Source: Persicaria tinctoria (Eukaryota > Streptophyta > Magnoliopsida > Caryophyllales > Polygonaceae). Taken from it: 64,000 bases of DNA. Of this stretch, positions 1-12,410 are shown in pieces (the first letter of the stretch is position 1; each line of letters opens with the position of its first letter). Both the position numbers and the translations under genes were made by a program. The notes beneath the pieces were generated by a model. That model worked only from the letters and a program-made list of their open reading frames with translations, searched no databases and was not told the origin of the DNA. The stretch is from contig JBANSL010000009.1 in assembly GCA_037127255.1 (NCBI GenBank), positions 29,799,475-29,863,474 of the forward strand, written 5' to 3'.

Positions 1-272
1 TTTTGGTTTCATAATTAACCATCTTAATTTTATATATTTTTGTAAATTTTTTACTTTATGAACTTTACCCTTCTTATAATAGTAATTTGGTCTATTATTA
101 ATATTTGAATTAAAAAATGCATCATGGCGCGCAGAGATCGATTGTACTAGTTTATAGTTTCTTTTGTTAGAAAAAAATGGTTTTTCATTTCTATCTTTCA
201 CCATAATGCAATCCCATTAATTAAGTTGAAATAATAATTGCATGTGAAGTTGACAAAATATCAACCACTTAA

Positions 273-621
273 GGTTCGTTTGGTTGGCAATGGAAAAACC
301 CAGAAAGTACAAAAATTCGGAAAGTAGCTCAAATATATGTGTTTGGTTGAATTTTTTTCCGCAGAAAAACCCAGGAACTTAAATTCTCAGGAAGTTCAAT
401 TCCTCCATTTCAAAGGAATTTAACTTACCTACTTCCCCTAGATAAGTTGCAATTCCCCCATTTTCTATTTAAAAATTTTCAATTCCCCTATTTAATCCTC
501 TAAACTAAAAAGTTAACCAAACATATTTTCACAATTCCCGTGAATTAAACTTCATGGGAATTTAATTCCCATGAAATAACTTCCCGGGAATTTCAATTCC
601 CACATTGAATCAAACGAGCCC
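273..621. mobile_element. Tourist-like (PIF/Harbinger) MITE
   Basis: Non-coding 349-bp element. The left end GGTTCGTTTGGTT and the reverse complement of the right end, GGGCTCGTTTGATT, form an imperfect terminal inverted repeat. TAA directly flanks both sides (270-272 and 622-624), which fits the 3-bp TWA target duplication of PIF/Harbinger MITEs. The inside is rich in AATTCCC/GGGAATT inverted repeats that would fold strongly. It lies within the CACTA element that ends at 6467. Confidence 0.8.
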
Positions 622-818
622 TAAGTCTAATTAAATGAGCGGCTGAGATTTAAAATAATTTAGCTATTTTTTTGAAATTTTTGTTAATTAAGGTTGATAA
701 ATTTTCTTTCCATGCAACTTTATAATGTTCAAGTTCATGGGCTCCTAACCTGTTTGGCAGTAGTCCCTCCTCCTGAGAAATATTTTTGTCCGATAAATTA
801 GGAGTTCGAAAGAATAGG

Positions 819-842
819 ACACTAAACACCGGTGTTTAGTGT
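819..842. repeat. 24-bp perfect palindrome
   Basis: The 12-mer ACACTAAACACC (819-830) is followed immediately by its exact reverse complement GGTGTTTAGTGT (831-842). There is no spacer. The surroundings are AT-rich and contain a repeated GTTATTTTTCAAAAAA. It could be a relic of a hairpin MITE; no function is known. Confidence 0.85.
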
Positions 843-979
843 TATTTTTCAAAAAATTGCCCTGTTATTTTTCAAAAAAAAAAACGTATATTTCTTCATT
901 CATCCTCTTTGATTACACATCAATTTAAATCCTTTAATTAACAAAAAATACATTAACACAAATCCTTACACCGCTACCT

Positions 980-1143
980 TTAATTCATAGTGTCCTTGTG
1001 AGACAAAAACCGATTTCCCTCACAATTACTCTGTTCCAGTTCTTCAAGTTCATCTTCTGTAACCAGAGCAGACAATACTCTCTGGTACAGTGGGGTGATG
1101 TTACTTCCAAACAAGAGGGAAAATAGTTTGCATTGGCCTGATT
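980..1143 (-). pseudogene. fragment with TPLYQRVLSAL motif fused in frame to a CCT exon
   Basis: Reading on from the CCT coiled-coil exon, the frame stays open but the sequence changes family: it contains LLFGSNITPLYQRVLSAL followed by an acidic TEDELEELEQ stretch, and stops at TAA (982-980). The TPLYQRVLSAL(I/V).ED core is one I recognise from a large plant nuclear protein family of unknown function (At2g19390/At4g29790 type). The join to CCT is abrupt, with no intron between them, so it looks like a chimeric exon made during gene capture. Family assignment is from memory and moderate. Confidence 0.5.
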
Positions 1144-2170
<1,027 letters not shown>

Positions 2171-3103
2171 CTACAAAAGCAGAGTCTTCACATCAAAATT
2201 CAATTCCAAACACCCACAACATTACCTTCAAGCATATGTTTTTCCACACAAACATAACTTGATGTACCAACACATTATACGTACGCCGAAGTTTAAGAAA
2301 AGGAACTTGGCTACAAGTTTGTGGAAAGGAAATATGAAAGTTAGAGACCTACATTCAATCTCAGGTTTGTTAGGTCTCTCCCGTTCTTGGTAGAGAGAAT
2401 TCTGCAAATAAGGATGGAAAGATATCATGGAACAAGCCACTTGCAACTTTTAAACAGGGATTAGATAAGTTTTAAATATATTAGATAAGTTTTAGAAGCA
2501 AGAAACATAAAGTATCAACAAGTTTGGCAACTCAGAGGATTCCAGCGGAAGGGATCCTCCTTATAAGTTGTTATTGTCAAGAAGGCTGCAGTGGTTTGCA
2601 ATCTAGGTAAAAAAAAATAGAGCTCCACTTATGTATTAAAGATTAGTAGTTACATAAACAACTAAAACTCTCAACTAGAAAAACCAAGAGATTGAAAGCT
2701 GATCACCTTCATTCTGATCAACTTTAGGCATCTTATCAGCCTCATCTTCCAAATCGGAGATCCACACACTTGGTTCAACATGCTTCTCAGATGTGTTCTC
2801 TGCTTCTTGTAGATCGACAGGATCCCCTACCACAAGTGTAAAAATAAATATATGAGAACAAAAAAAACTCCGAGTAAAAACATCTGAAGTAGAGGAACCT
2901 GGTTTGGTTAATATATATCAAATTTTCTATGGAAAAAAATATATATCAAATTGTCCAAAGGTTGTTGTTTGGTTAATATCATCAATAGGACATCTCACAA
3001 ATTTATATGATGAATTTTATGATTTTAAGAAAAAGATTAAATTAATTAAGCAATATATAATATGTATATCTGCAATCCAAGAGAGATGAAAGAGAAGAGG
3101 AAC
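2171..3103 (-). other. stretch between CCT and BEL1 fragments, with exon-like ORFs
   Basis: No recognised gene. Two short minus-strand open stretches look like spliced exons. One, about 2333-2406, is preceded by a TTTGCAG acceptor and reads NSLYQERERPNKPEIEC. The other, about 2703-2828, reads DPVDLQEAENTSEKH and then PSVWISDLEDEADKMPK; it is acidic and preceded by a TAG acceptor. I cannot assign either. Neither encodes the rest of the homeodomain that the neighbouring BEL1 fragment would need. The remainder is AT-rich intron-like DNA. Confidence 0.35.
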
Positions 3104-4998
3104 TTGGTTTCTGGATAAGCCAGTCTGCCTAGCCAACAGATGCTTATCAGCATCACTTGGGTACCTGAATCACCCCAGAATTGCATTCCATATTAACACC
3201 AGAAGATGAAACCCAAATAATATATATCAAATAAAAAAAAATGTCTTTATATATAATATATTAATACATATTTGCACAAATGGGGAAACCAAAAGTACCA
3301 AAACAAATTGGTCTTTGAATTTCCTTCTTTAGGTGCGTTTTCCCTGTTGAGCGTGAGAATCTAAGAGACTAAAGAGAAACAAAGCAAAGAGAGGGGGGGG
3401 GGGGGGGGGGGAAGGAGTTAAAAACAGCACACCCACACCCACACCCACTGCACTGCTGTGTTTTCCTTTGCATTTTAGATAGGACCACTTGATTATTTTG
3501 TTTCCTTTTATCAACCATTTTTCCATATATTTTTTTTTAAATCAGGGGTAAGTTTAAGATCTCATCAGGGGTATATAATATCCTTGATGAAAGTTCACTA
3601 GAAAACTATACTATATATGATATATATGCATATATTTATCTATCAGTTTATGGAGTAGGATCGGCATCTAATTATCGCTAGCTATCAGTTGGTTGTTGGT
3701 ATGTTAATAACAATCTTGGATCAATTGTAGCTAGATATATATCAAATCTGTCTTTGAAATTCAGCTGAAGAGCTGACCATGACCATGAAAAAGGATGGAT
3801 GAATTTACTGAAATGGAACATTTACATTACATATATAGAGTCTTAAATGTGTATAGATAGGAACCTGAGGATTGAGATATATTTGATGGACATAGACTGG
3901 TCCTGCATGCAGGACCACTTTGGTTTATAATAAAATCAGTAGGTGTTTCTTTTTCATATATAATGAGCATCTTTACTATGTTTTACAGACATATATTCTC
4001 TCTTTTTTTAAGTTTAATTATTTACTAGCTAGCTAGCTAGCTATAGCTTAGGTGCAATAAATGTATATGGTGATGAAATGATTGTTGTATTTGATACTTG
4101 CAGATCCAGGATGGGAGATGAAGGTTATATACTGTATATGATAAAGCTACTCAGAGAAAAGAGGATTTTAATTATATGAGGAATAAGAGCAAAGCTTCAA
4201 AGTAAGACATGATCAGCTTTCATATATATATATATATATATGACACACTGAATCTGTTGATCTTTTGTAACCCTCATACAATTTTAGAAAGAGTAAAAGG
4301 CATTTGCTATTTGGTTATTTTGTCAATTTGGTAGTGGCATTTAATTAATATACCAGATGGTGTGACTATAAAGATAAACAACGTAAATGTGAGTACAGCA
4401 AAGTAATGTCCTAGTAGCATTTTGTTTATCAGTGATCCTCCAACCAATTCCTAATACCAGAAATCCCCTCAACCAAATACGTCATACTCAAGGTTAGTTG
4501 TTGTATGTACATGTGATCGATCCTAAACAAACTTACTATGGAGTAGTAAACAATCAACCAATGCATGAAAGTGATTAATGAATTGCAGATAGATGAAGAT
4601 GAAGGAACGTACGGATGAAGGAAGTGCTCAAACAGCCATGCCCTCAAGATGTTGACTGAACGCTCAGGCAAGCCTCTTTGAGGCCTCCAAGCCTCCTGAT
4701 CCATCATCCCCATTTGGTGGAAGGCTCTTTGCTGCCTCAGGCTCTGCTCCAACATCTTCAGCCTCGGTGCCTCCCCTTTCGTTATCCCTGTGCTCCCCGT
4801 CACATCCTTGTCTCCTAGAACCTCGCAGCTTCGCTTCAATTGCTCTTGTATCGCGTCCTTCAGACACCTGAAGTGCCTAGACATGGCCTTCTGTGCGAGG
4901 GCCGTGTATGGGATTGCTGCTCCAAACCCCATCACTAGATCATATGAGTTCACCACCATCTGCATTTGCTCACAATATTGGCTGTACCTTCTCTCCAC
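3104..4998 (-). pseudogene. BEL1-like homeodomain (BLH) gene fragment, two exons
   Basis: BLH proteins are TALE homeodomain transcription factors that pair with KNOX proteins. Exon 4613-4998 follows a TTGCAG acceptor and encodes the BELL domain from VERRYSQYCEQMQMVVNSYD to GLPERSVNILRAWLFEHFLHP, including the conserved YTALAQKAMSRHFRCLKDAI and the start of the homeodomain. After a GTACGT donor, the typical 61-bp exon 3104-3164 (acceptor TTCAG) gives YPSDADKHLLARQTGLSRNQ in phase. The exon with homeodomain helix 3 (the WFINAR region) is not found downstream, nor are the SKY and N-terminal exons. It is a truncated copy that would not bind DNA normally, and is likely captured by the CACTA element. 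Confidence 0.9.
3393..3411. repeat. poly-G tract (19 G)
   Basis: An uninterrupted run of 19 G on the plus strand, followed about 20 bp later by CCCACACCC-type repeats. It lies in the intron between the two BLH exons. The run is G-quadruplex-prone and also a likely site of assembly length error. Confidence 0.9.
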
Positions 4999-5085
4999 CT
5001 GCAATACTATACATCATCTAATTAAGCATCCATCACTAGTGCTAAACAATGTTCTTAATTAGCTCGCTAGATCAATATATATGTC

Positions 5086-5089
<4 letters not shown>

Positions 5090-5120
<31 letters not shown>
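5090..5120. repeat. (CA)n microsatellite followed by (TA)n
   Basis: About 15 CA dinucleotides followed directly by a short run of AT repeats. It lies upstream of the BLH exon in intron-like DNA. Confidence 0.95.
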
Positions 5121-5132
<12 letters not shown>

Positions 5133-5871
5133 GGTGGTTGTTAGGGCAAGAAAGGGTACAACTCCATCTCCTTACAACTAAATAGATGAAGTGTGTTGAT
5201 AATTGAAAAGAAATAGAAGTGCATGACCAATGAGAACTAAGGCAGCTAAAATGGATGGACACAACATTTCTGTAACTAACTTGGCAAACAAACTTTTGTC
5301 AAGAGTTGAGGACCAATGCTAACTCCCCGTGGTTCAACCTCAGATGCAAGATTCAATAACCATGCCATTTAGAAATCAGAAAAATTGATCAGCAAACAAG
5401 TCCATAAGCACAATGGACATATTTGAGCTCACTTGACACTTTCTCACACTCAAAACTCACCCATACACAAAAAAATAAAAGTAGTCGCCAGTGACATACA
5501 GTCATACACAAAAAAATATTAGCTTCCAATGACTCAGTGAGCACCAAACATTCAAGCAAAACTGAATGCATATAGTCTGATCAAATGAAACAGAGTCTGA
5601 AATTTTGACAGCATACAATTAAATCACAAAATCAGAGAAGGATTTGGAAAACCAAAGGACCAGACTTCTTTTGGATCTGAAAAATCAGAGAAGAGAGAGG
5701 GTGAGAGATGGACGTCTACACTCGAAGCTGAAGAACAACGATTCAAAGCTAATTCAATAATTCAACAAATCAAAACCCTAATTCATCAAAATCAACAAAT
5801 CAAAACCCTAATTCATCAAAATCAAGCCAAATAAAAACATATCTATAAGGATATACCTAATCTCGACTGGA

Positions 5872-6107
5872 TCAACTTGAAGTAGGCTTCGAGTCGGCTC
5901 CTGTTACAGGCTTAAGGCGCTCAATGACACCGCCTACGGTTTCGCCACCCTGACTTCCACCACTAAAAACCTTCACCGCGCTGCTCAATTCCGGCAAGAG
6001 CGATGATTTCGGCATGCCGTTCGAATCCACAACCGTCGATTCTCTCAGATCACTGTTCCTCAAGATCGTCGACTGTCCGGCTTCCGGAACCCTAGCTCTC
6101 AATCGCG
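5872..6107 (-). pseudogene. unidentified first-exon fragment
   Basis: Minus-strand ORF of about 76 codons with GC-rich, coding-like composition: RARVPEAGQSTILRNSDLRE, then SSLLPELSSAVKVFSGGS and GGVIERLKPVTGADS. A second frame across 5855-5890 reads SRLEAYFKLIQSRL into a GTATATCC donor-like site, so a small frameshift may hide the true exon end. AAACCCTAAT motifs, typical of plant 5' leaders, lie at the low-coordinate side. I do not recognise the family. It sits 360 bp from the CACTA end, where captured gene 5' ends often lie. Confidence 0.4.
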
Positions 6108-6299
6108 CAAAGCACGAAAAAGATGTAGATCTGACCTCAAATTAAAGCAAATGGTAAGTAGATCTAAACTTTCGCTTCGAGATTCTCTTGGTGAGAGAAA
6201 GAGATTTCTGGCATCGACTCTCTTGTTTTGACGAGAACCAGAGAGAACTCATCGAGGGTTTCGGTGAGAGTGTGAGGCCGGGTAGGTTGGTAACTTTTT

Positions 6300-6467
6300 T
6301 TATATTTTAAGCATGTCATTCCCGACGCAACTAGATGTCGAGAAATGTGTCAATTCCGACGCCCAGATCTGTCACAAATTTTCGACATGGTAAGGTGTCG
6401 AAAATTATCGACGCAGATAAAAAGCGTCGAAATCAAAACGTCGCAAAACTGCGTTTTTCTTGCAGTG
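6300..6467. mobile_element. right terminus of a CACTA transposon (element A)
   Basis: The sequence ends CGTTTTTCTTGCAGTG, whose reverse complement CACTGCAAGAAAAACG is a typical En/Spm CACTA terminus. The preceding 160 bp hold repeated GTCGAAA/CGACGC subterminal motifs, the expected transposase binding sites. The base triplet after the end is ACC. No matching left end was found in 1-6300, so the element probably starts before the window and holds all the CCT/BLH cargo. Confidence 0.75.
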
Positions 6468-6989
6468 ACCCTTAAAAAAATCAAGCAAACCAAAGGGAAA
6501 AAAGCCCCACATCAAAAGTGAACAATACTAATATAAATGATGATATATAAGTTGGTGGATTATTAATCTTTTTATTATCCATTTGTTTTATGATAAAATC
6601 TTATCGGACTTGTGTGGCAGGTATTAGTGTATGTGCATCCCTACCATAATGAAACAACAGGGGAAAGATATATGTTCGGAAAAACACGTCGTTTACTATT
6701 CATGTAATTTTTTTAGTATAGAAAAACTATAAAATTAAGTTTTAAAAAAAAATTAAACAATTTCGTACTTATTATTATAATAAGTATGAAATTGTTAAAA
6801 AAAAGCTATAAAAAATTAAGGGTGATTTTGGTAGATAGCCATTTTTAAATGTTCAATTGGGTACTTAGACCCCAAACTAATTTAATTAGTTTTTGGCAGA
6901 CCCCATTCAAATAGAGTGGAATGGTCAATGATAAAATGTTTGACCGTTGACCGATCAACGTTGACTAACTCATTTGGATTTTTTATGCC
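6468..6989. other. intergenic, TRIM/LTR-like relic
   Basis: No gene seen. The stretch CCCCACATCAAAAGTG followed by ATATATAAGTTGGTGG resembles a sequence at about 11,625-11,690 and, more loosely, the TRIM LTRs at 50.9-51.4 kb, so it is probably a decayed copy of the same small LTR family. Confidence 0.35.
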
Positions 6990-7520
6990 GTATTTTACCG
7001 TTTTGATGCCAAAATTTTATTATATTTTATTTTCACTTTGATGCCACTTTTCTAATGAAAGGATTAGATGACACTTTTTTTAAAACCTTTGATGACATTT
7101 TTTGTTTAATGTGATGCCACTTTTTTATGCCGATTTTTTTGATGATGTTTTTTTCTACCGCGATGCCAACAAATTTTAAAGTAGTGTTTTGATGACATTG
7201 TTTCTTTAATGTGATGCCACTTTTTTAAAGTATTGTTTTGATGCTATTTTTCTAATGTAATTATTCGATGCCACTTTTTTAATCAAATCGTTTGATGTCA
7301 CTTTTGTAATTCAGTAAATTGTATATCGATATATTTTCATTGATTCTACTTTTATTCACTGATGAGTGATGACACACTTGTGATGACATTCTTTGTTGAT
7401 GATATTTTTATACAATTGCTGACATATGAGCTTAATACGTAATTACACTTCATTAATGACATCTTTTTATTGATGACAATTTTATTGATGACTTTTATTC
7501 ACTGATGACACATTTGCAAA
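6990..7520. repeat. degenerate GATGACA/GATGCCA-T-tract repeat
   Basis: The word GATG(A/C)CA followed by 4-8 T recurs every 15-45 bp, well over a dozen times, for example TTTGATGCCACTTTT, GATGACATTTTTTG and GATGACACATTTG. The spacing is irregular, so it is not a clean tandem satellite. There is no coding potential. Confidence 0.7.
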
Positions 7521-7751
7521 TTCAATTAATTGATCTCAATCATTTGTGATGGTATTTTTATAAAATTGGTGACATTAAAGTATAAACGTGGAATCAAAAC
7601 AGTGTCACCAAACAAGGCAATACAATCTCCTACAATCAAAAGCTCAAGAGTTAATGATGACACCAAATTGTTTATATTTTATTGGCCACTAAATTTTTCA
7701 TCGCAAAAAGACTTAGATTTTGTCGCGAAAATAGGTGAAGGATTCAAAAAT

Positions 7752-7822
7752 AGCCTATGTGGGATTTGAACCCGCATCTATGTGCTTGAGCACAACGCTC
7801 TACCAATTTGAGCTAATAGGCT
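7752..7822 (-). tRNA. tRNA-like sequence, probably degenerate
   Basis: On the minus strand the 71-nt segment has a perfect 7-bp acceptor stem (AGCCTAT with ATAGGCT), then TA and a D arm GCTC-AAATTGGTA-GAGC. A T arm follows with the invariant TTCAAAT loop on a GCGGG/CCCAC stem that has one C-A mismatch. The anticodon arm is abnormal: TGTG-CTCAAG-CACA gives a 4-bp stem with a 6-nt loop, so the anticodon is not defined (CAA or AAG are possible readings). An A follows as discriminator. It is probably a tRNA pseudogene, perhaps of organelle-type origin. Confidence 0.55.
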
Positions 7823-9161
7823 TTAATTTAGCAATAATAAAACAAGTGAAAATGTGTAGTTAGCAAACATAAGTAATAAACAAGTTGATTTCAAACTACT
7901 GGTGTCCATGAATAAAGCTAGAATCACAAATTCTTTGACAAGGGTTTCAAGTGAGAATGGATGCAAAAGAGGCTTCTAATTTTATATGATTAAAATAATG
8001 TCAATAATTCAGCAACTGTTTAGCATAGTATGTCCAGCAAAATAGGAATGTCTAATCCCAATAAGGGTCTATACTTAGACAATTAAGTTCCTACTTCTAA
8101 GTTTAGACCATTGTGTCCTGGCCATTCAGACAACAACATACGAAATACTGACCTCCCGACAGTGTGTCATCGATATCAGGAAACCATGAGAACACCCAAA
8201 TGACATGTATTCACCACGTTGAGAAGAATCCATTTCATACTAAAATTAACCATTTCAGACTACATTGAGAAGAACAGGGAAAGAAAGCTGCTGCAAAGCG
8301 GGATCAAGCTTTCCCATCAGTTTCCAGATTTCACTGACTCAACCAAATGAAGCTGATGTTAATAAAAAACACAACCATTCCCTATACAGAATCAATCTCA
8401 ATTGTAGCGGGAATCAGGCATGGATGTCTGGTCCAATCAAGAAACTAGATGCTGAATCCACAAAAGTAAACAAAAACTAAGGTCCTATGCAAATCTTTAA
8501 ACTAAGCACACATTAACAAGAACATTCATAGAGTTCGAAGGTTTTATTTACGGGATACTCCCGATGAGCAATAAATGCCTTGAGACCTCGTAGTAACATC
8601 CTCATCTAATATTCATTCCCTCTGATTCTTGGTAAAATCAAGAAGGCTAAAAATCTTTGTGAGCTCTATCACTCAAAAAACTGGTTTCAATAGAATATTA
8701 GAGTTTCACCCCTTCCTTTTGCAGCCAGTAAACCCAGAAACATCCATTGGTCCTACAAGCTAAATGATTCTCCATCGAAAAATTTGATTCCAACATCAAA
8801 ATGGGCAAAACATATTAATGAACCAATCTGATCAGTTAACAATGCTTCTTTTCTAATTTCTCAGCACATAATGGATATTGCTAGGACGATTCATTTGCAA
8901 TGACACGAGTTCAAAGGGGTATCGATCAATCATCCATCCCCTGGCAAAAAAGACCAACTAGTTTGATTGGAGCCAAATCAAATATGCAAAAGAGGTACAT
9001 CTGAGATCTAATCAAAAGATTTAGCCTCGAAAGGACAGTGCAGATGAAGCCAAAATGAAACATACCTTACCTTATACATGACCGAGAGGCGGCTAGGACG
9101 TCGAAGCTGGAAATCAGATATGTCTTCTCTGTTGCGGCATCGAATTCATCGATTGAACCTC
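7823..9161. other. intergenic, nothing recognised
   Basis: I see no conserved protein motif in either direction. Short ORFs here are not convincing. The region may hold intron or UTR sequence of a minus-strand gene whose first exon is suggested at 9162-9311. Confidence 0.4.
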
Positions 9162-9311
9162 TCAATTTCTTTCCTCCTTTCCCTTGTCGCTCTTCATGTC
9201 TCCTTCCTTCGAGCCGTCTCCCGTTGTGCTCGGGATTTTCCTTGGCATTAGCTGCGCTTTCAAACTCGCACTAAATCCTTTCTTGTTCTGGCTTCTTGTA
9301 CCGACCGACAT
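9162..9311 (-). CDS. possible 49-residue ORF or 5' exon of an unknown gene
   Basis: Minus-strand ATG at 9311 follows a GC-rich leader with CTAGGGTTTCACACGCCGTC just upstream. The product begins MSVGTRSQNKKGFSASLKAQ and ends in a lysine/glutamate-rich tail before TGA. It is basic, with no signal peptide or membrane segment. The GC content and leader resemble a plant first exon, but no family is recognised and no downstream exon could be joined. Confidence 0.25.
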   Translation of the reverse strand: MSVGTRSQNKKGFSASLKAQLMPRKIPSTTGDGSKEGDMKSDKGKEERN

Positions 9312-9689
9312 GGCCGCCGTGAGGACAGACCCGGTGGTGGCGACGGCGTGTGAAACCCTAGATTGAGATCATCTCCATCTTCCTCTTCTGATCTGTTCGC
9401 CGCCACATTAAACGGCGTGAGTGGAGGGGACTAGACATGAGGGAGTGGAGGGACGAGTGAGAGGGCGATTCCGGTGGAGGTGTAAGTTTAGATTTGAAAT
9501 GGAGGAGAAATGGAGAACGAGAGAGCAACAGAGAGGGTGTGGAAGGAGGAAGCTTCTAGAACGCCTAATAAACAATTAAAGGGGTCTACCACACCTATTA
9601 AAAATAGTAAGGACTAATCACCTAATCAAATATGCTTAAGGGTCTAAATTACCAAATTTTCTCAAAAATTAATTGTATTTTTATAAAGT

Positions 9690-12410
9690 TAATAGTATTA
9701 CGCAGGTGGCTTCAGAGGGAGGGTATTGCTTCCCCGTAAGGGTTGCACTTGTGTTGTTCCATGAGTGCGCGTTGTGGTATGACGACCATTTCGACGTCGG
9801 AATATGGACAAACACATGGACGCCGGGGTGGTGGAACAACATAAATAATGTTTCCAACCCCACCATGTTTGATCAAGAGCTCCTCACCTTGATCCAAAGG
9901 CTCATCAAGAAAGCGGCCTATGGCAGCGACCCTATGAAGTTTGCCATCGGAGAGAAAAATGTGACGCAATTTGAGACAATATATTGCCTGGCGCATTGTA
10001 GACCAGATTTGATCAGTTCTGATTGTGAGGGTTGCCTAAATGAAGGGCGAAGGTTTATGGCTAACACGATCCTTAGTAAAGGACTCGAATGGGGGCTTGT
10101 GTACTCTCCGAATTGCCAGCTGAGGTACAGTCTCACACCTTTCTACTCGATCTCTATTGCTCCTCAACCTCAACCGGCCTCAACCATCGTTGTCGTCTCC
10201 TTCAGGTGATTTAAGTTAATAACTATATATGTGTCTGTATCTACGTCTTAAATAAAACAGTTATCGATTGTAATGAGAATTTTTTTCCGCAAATTTTTAT
10301 AGGCAAGGATACAAATTCAAAGCGCAATGTGACATTAATAGCTATCCTATATTACTTTTGTGTGTTATTTCCTTTTGCATCTGGTTTTGTTTATGTAGAA
10401 GAAAGAGGAACACTCTAAATTCTTCTCATACTCAAAATCAGTAGACGAGTAGAGGTAATTAAGGGGATATCAACCCAATTAAGCAATGTTTTCTTAGCTA
10501 ATTAATTCCCTGTTTAGTAGTGGCTTGTAATATACACTATGGATTTTATCCTTGTCCTAGATATGATTCGGGATGACTCTGAGATTGGAAATATAGAGTG
10601 CTTTGGCTTTAAGGCGATTGAGGAGGCAACAATGAAGTTCTCAGACGCTAAGATATTAGGCGAAGGTGGATTTGGTATCGTCTAGAAGGTGATTTGTTTA
10701 TGATCGATCATTTTTAAAGTGGATTTTGTTTTGTGTGCATATGTTTGCAGTCGATCATTTAATGCTTTGGCTTATTGTTGTATTAATCAATTATATGCAA
10801 GGTATATATCCCCGTGGACAATTAGTAGCTATAAAGAGGCTTTCAAAAAATTCGGTTCAAGGGAGGATAAGAGAGTTCAAAACAGAAGTTGCAGTGGTAG
10901 CTAGGCTTCAACATAGAAATCTAGTTCGACTTGTTGGGTATTGTGTTGAAAACGAAGAAAGGGTTCTTGTCTATAAATACCTGCCTAACTTAAGTCTCGA
11001 CAAATTCCTTTTCGGTATGAACACAACTAGCTACATAATTATATGTCTTTGGATGATATGTTAAAGTCAACTTTTCAATAAAGTCTTCCAACTTTTCCAT
11101 GAATTTGCATACAGATGTTAGCAAGTCTTCCAGCATGGATTGGAGAACTCGGTACAAAATCATAGAAGGAATAGCATCGGGACTTCGGTACCTTCGTATT
11201 GATTCCTTGCTTACCATTGTACATCGAGATCTTAAATCCAGCAACATATTGCTTGGCGATGAGATGAATCCTAAGATTGCGGATTTCGGAATTGCAAAAC
11301 CGGTAAAGATTGATGAAACGACGGGAAATACTTCAAGAATCGCAGACACTTAGTAAGCTTAACTTCAAATTAATGTATCTCTCTTCACACAAGGCAATTA
11401 TTAGCGGATACATGGCGCCAGAATATGCAATGACGGGAAGATTTTCTATCAAGTCGGTTATCTACATCTTTGGAGTTATCATTTTGGAAATTCTAAGTGG
11501 CAAAAGTATAAGCCATTTCTATGATCTGAACAACGGTGATGGGCTTCTGCATCATGTATGTAGCTACTCAACTACATATCTATCATATATATTTACCTAA
11601 ATATTGAGATGTGAAGCGACCAAAAGAGTCCCGCATCAAATGTACGTATGAACCAATTATATAAATAAGTCTAGTATATAAGTTGGTGGGTTATTCCTCC
11701 TATTTTTAATTGATTTTAGGATGGACATCAGTATGGTATCAGAGCGGTTCAGCCAAAATGTCCGACTCTTAATCCTGGGCTCTCTAAAAACATAATGTGA
11801 TGCTATACTCATGGTCCAAGTGTCAAATACATGAGACGATAGTTACAATTGAGTGGAATGTATGAACTAAATAAGCCTAGTATATTATAAGTCGATGGGC
11901 AACTCATCTAGTATATAAATCAAGGGACTACTTTATCTTGTTGCCAATTGATTTTATGATGGAGCTTCAAAGTGTTTGATTATTAGTGCATGTACACGTA
12001 CACAACCCTCGGACATGAGTCCCAATAGATTTTAGCATTACCTTTTATGTTCAAGTGACAACGATGAATTGATTATTTTGCAGGCATGGAGTATCTGGAA
12101 CGAAAGAGCGATTCAAAGGCTAATAGACCCAACTCTACAACACAATTATTCAAAAGCTGAAGCAGAAACATGCCTTCAAAATGCATTGTTATGTATAGAT
12201 GATTCAACAACGAGACCAACTATACAAATGGTGGTTGGCTTACTCGAAAACGAGTCCCTTGATCTCCTGTATCCATCTGCACCATCTAGCTTTCTTCGTA
12301 GCCCTAGTAGAAGCATACTTGGCTCGAATACTCAAAGTGGACAGTCCCAATTTCCCATCTTGACTCCTCGAACGGTAGCTACTTTGATAATCCATATCCT
12401 CGCTAGATAA
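9690..12410 (+). pseudogene. cysteine-rich receptor-like kinase (CRK/DUF26) pseudogene 1
   Basis: CRKs are plasma-membrane receptor kinases with DUF26 (Gnk2-like) extracellular domains. Readable exons: 9690-10205 ectodomain with the C-X8-C-X2-C motif CRPDLISSDCEGC; 10303-10441 transmembrane segment (CVISFCIWFCLCRRKR, reached only after a frameshift); 10561-10688 glycine loop GEGGFGIV; 10802-11014 VAIKRLS lysine and FKTEV glutamate; 11115-11352 catalytic [12 protein letters not shown] and ADFGIAKP; 11405-11555 [10 protein letters not shown]; 12084-12410 C-lobe to the end. Splice phases are normal. Breaks: TAG at 10683-10685 replaces the Tyr of GxVYKG, the TM exon is frameshifted, SDVYSFG has become SVIYIFG, and the signal-peptide exon is absent. 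The layout otherwise matches a full CRK kinase domain, so inactivation looks fairly recent. CRK 2 (from 18.9 kb) is its tandem relative. Confidence 0.88.
11600..12060. mobile_element. relic of a small LTR element in a CRK 1 intron
   Basis: Inside the intron before the last CRK exon lies TGGTATCAGAGCGG at about 11,732, similar to the tRNA-Met primer-binding site. It is flanked by a repeated AGTATATAAGTTGGTGGG / AGTATATTATAAGTCGATGGGC motif about 220 bp apart. This is the pattern of a decayed TRIM with two short LTR remnants. Confidence 0.45.

Noticed and set aside
3440..3455. CACTGCACTGC as a possible left end for CACTA A
   Set aside because: It lacks the CAAGAAAAA that follows in the right terminus and has no subterminal CGACG motifs nearby.
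3329..3526. Minus-strand 65-codon ORF with a poly-proline run
   Set aside because: It is only the translation of the poly-G tract and the CCCACA repeats in a BLH intron; no conserved sequence.
9681..10136. Minus-strand ORFs opposite the CRK 1 ectodomain
   Set aside because: Shadow frames of the plus-strand DUF26 sequence, which has the conserved cysteine motif.
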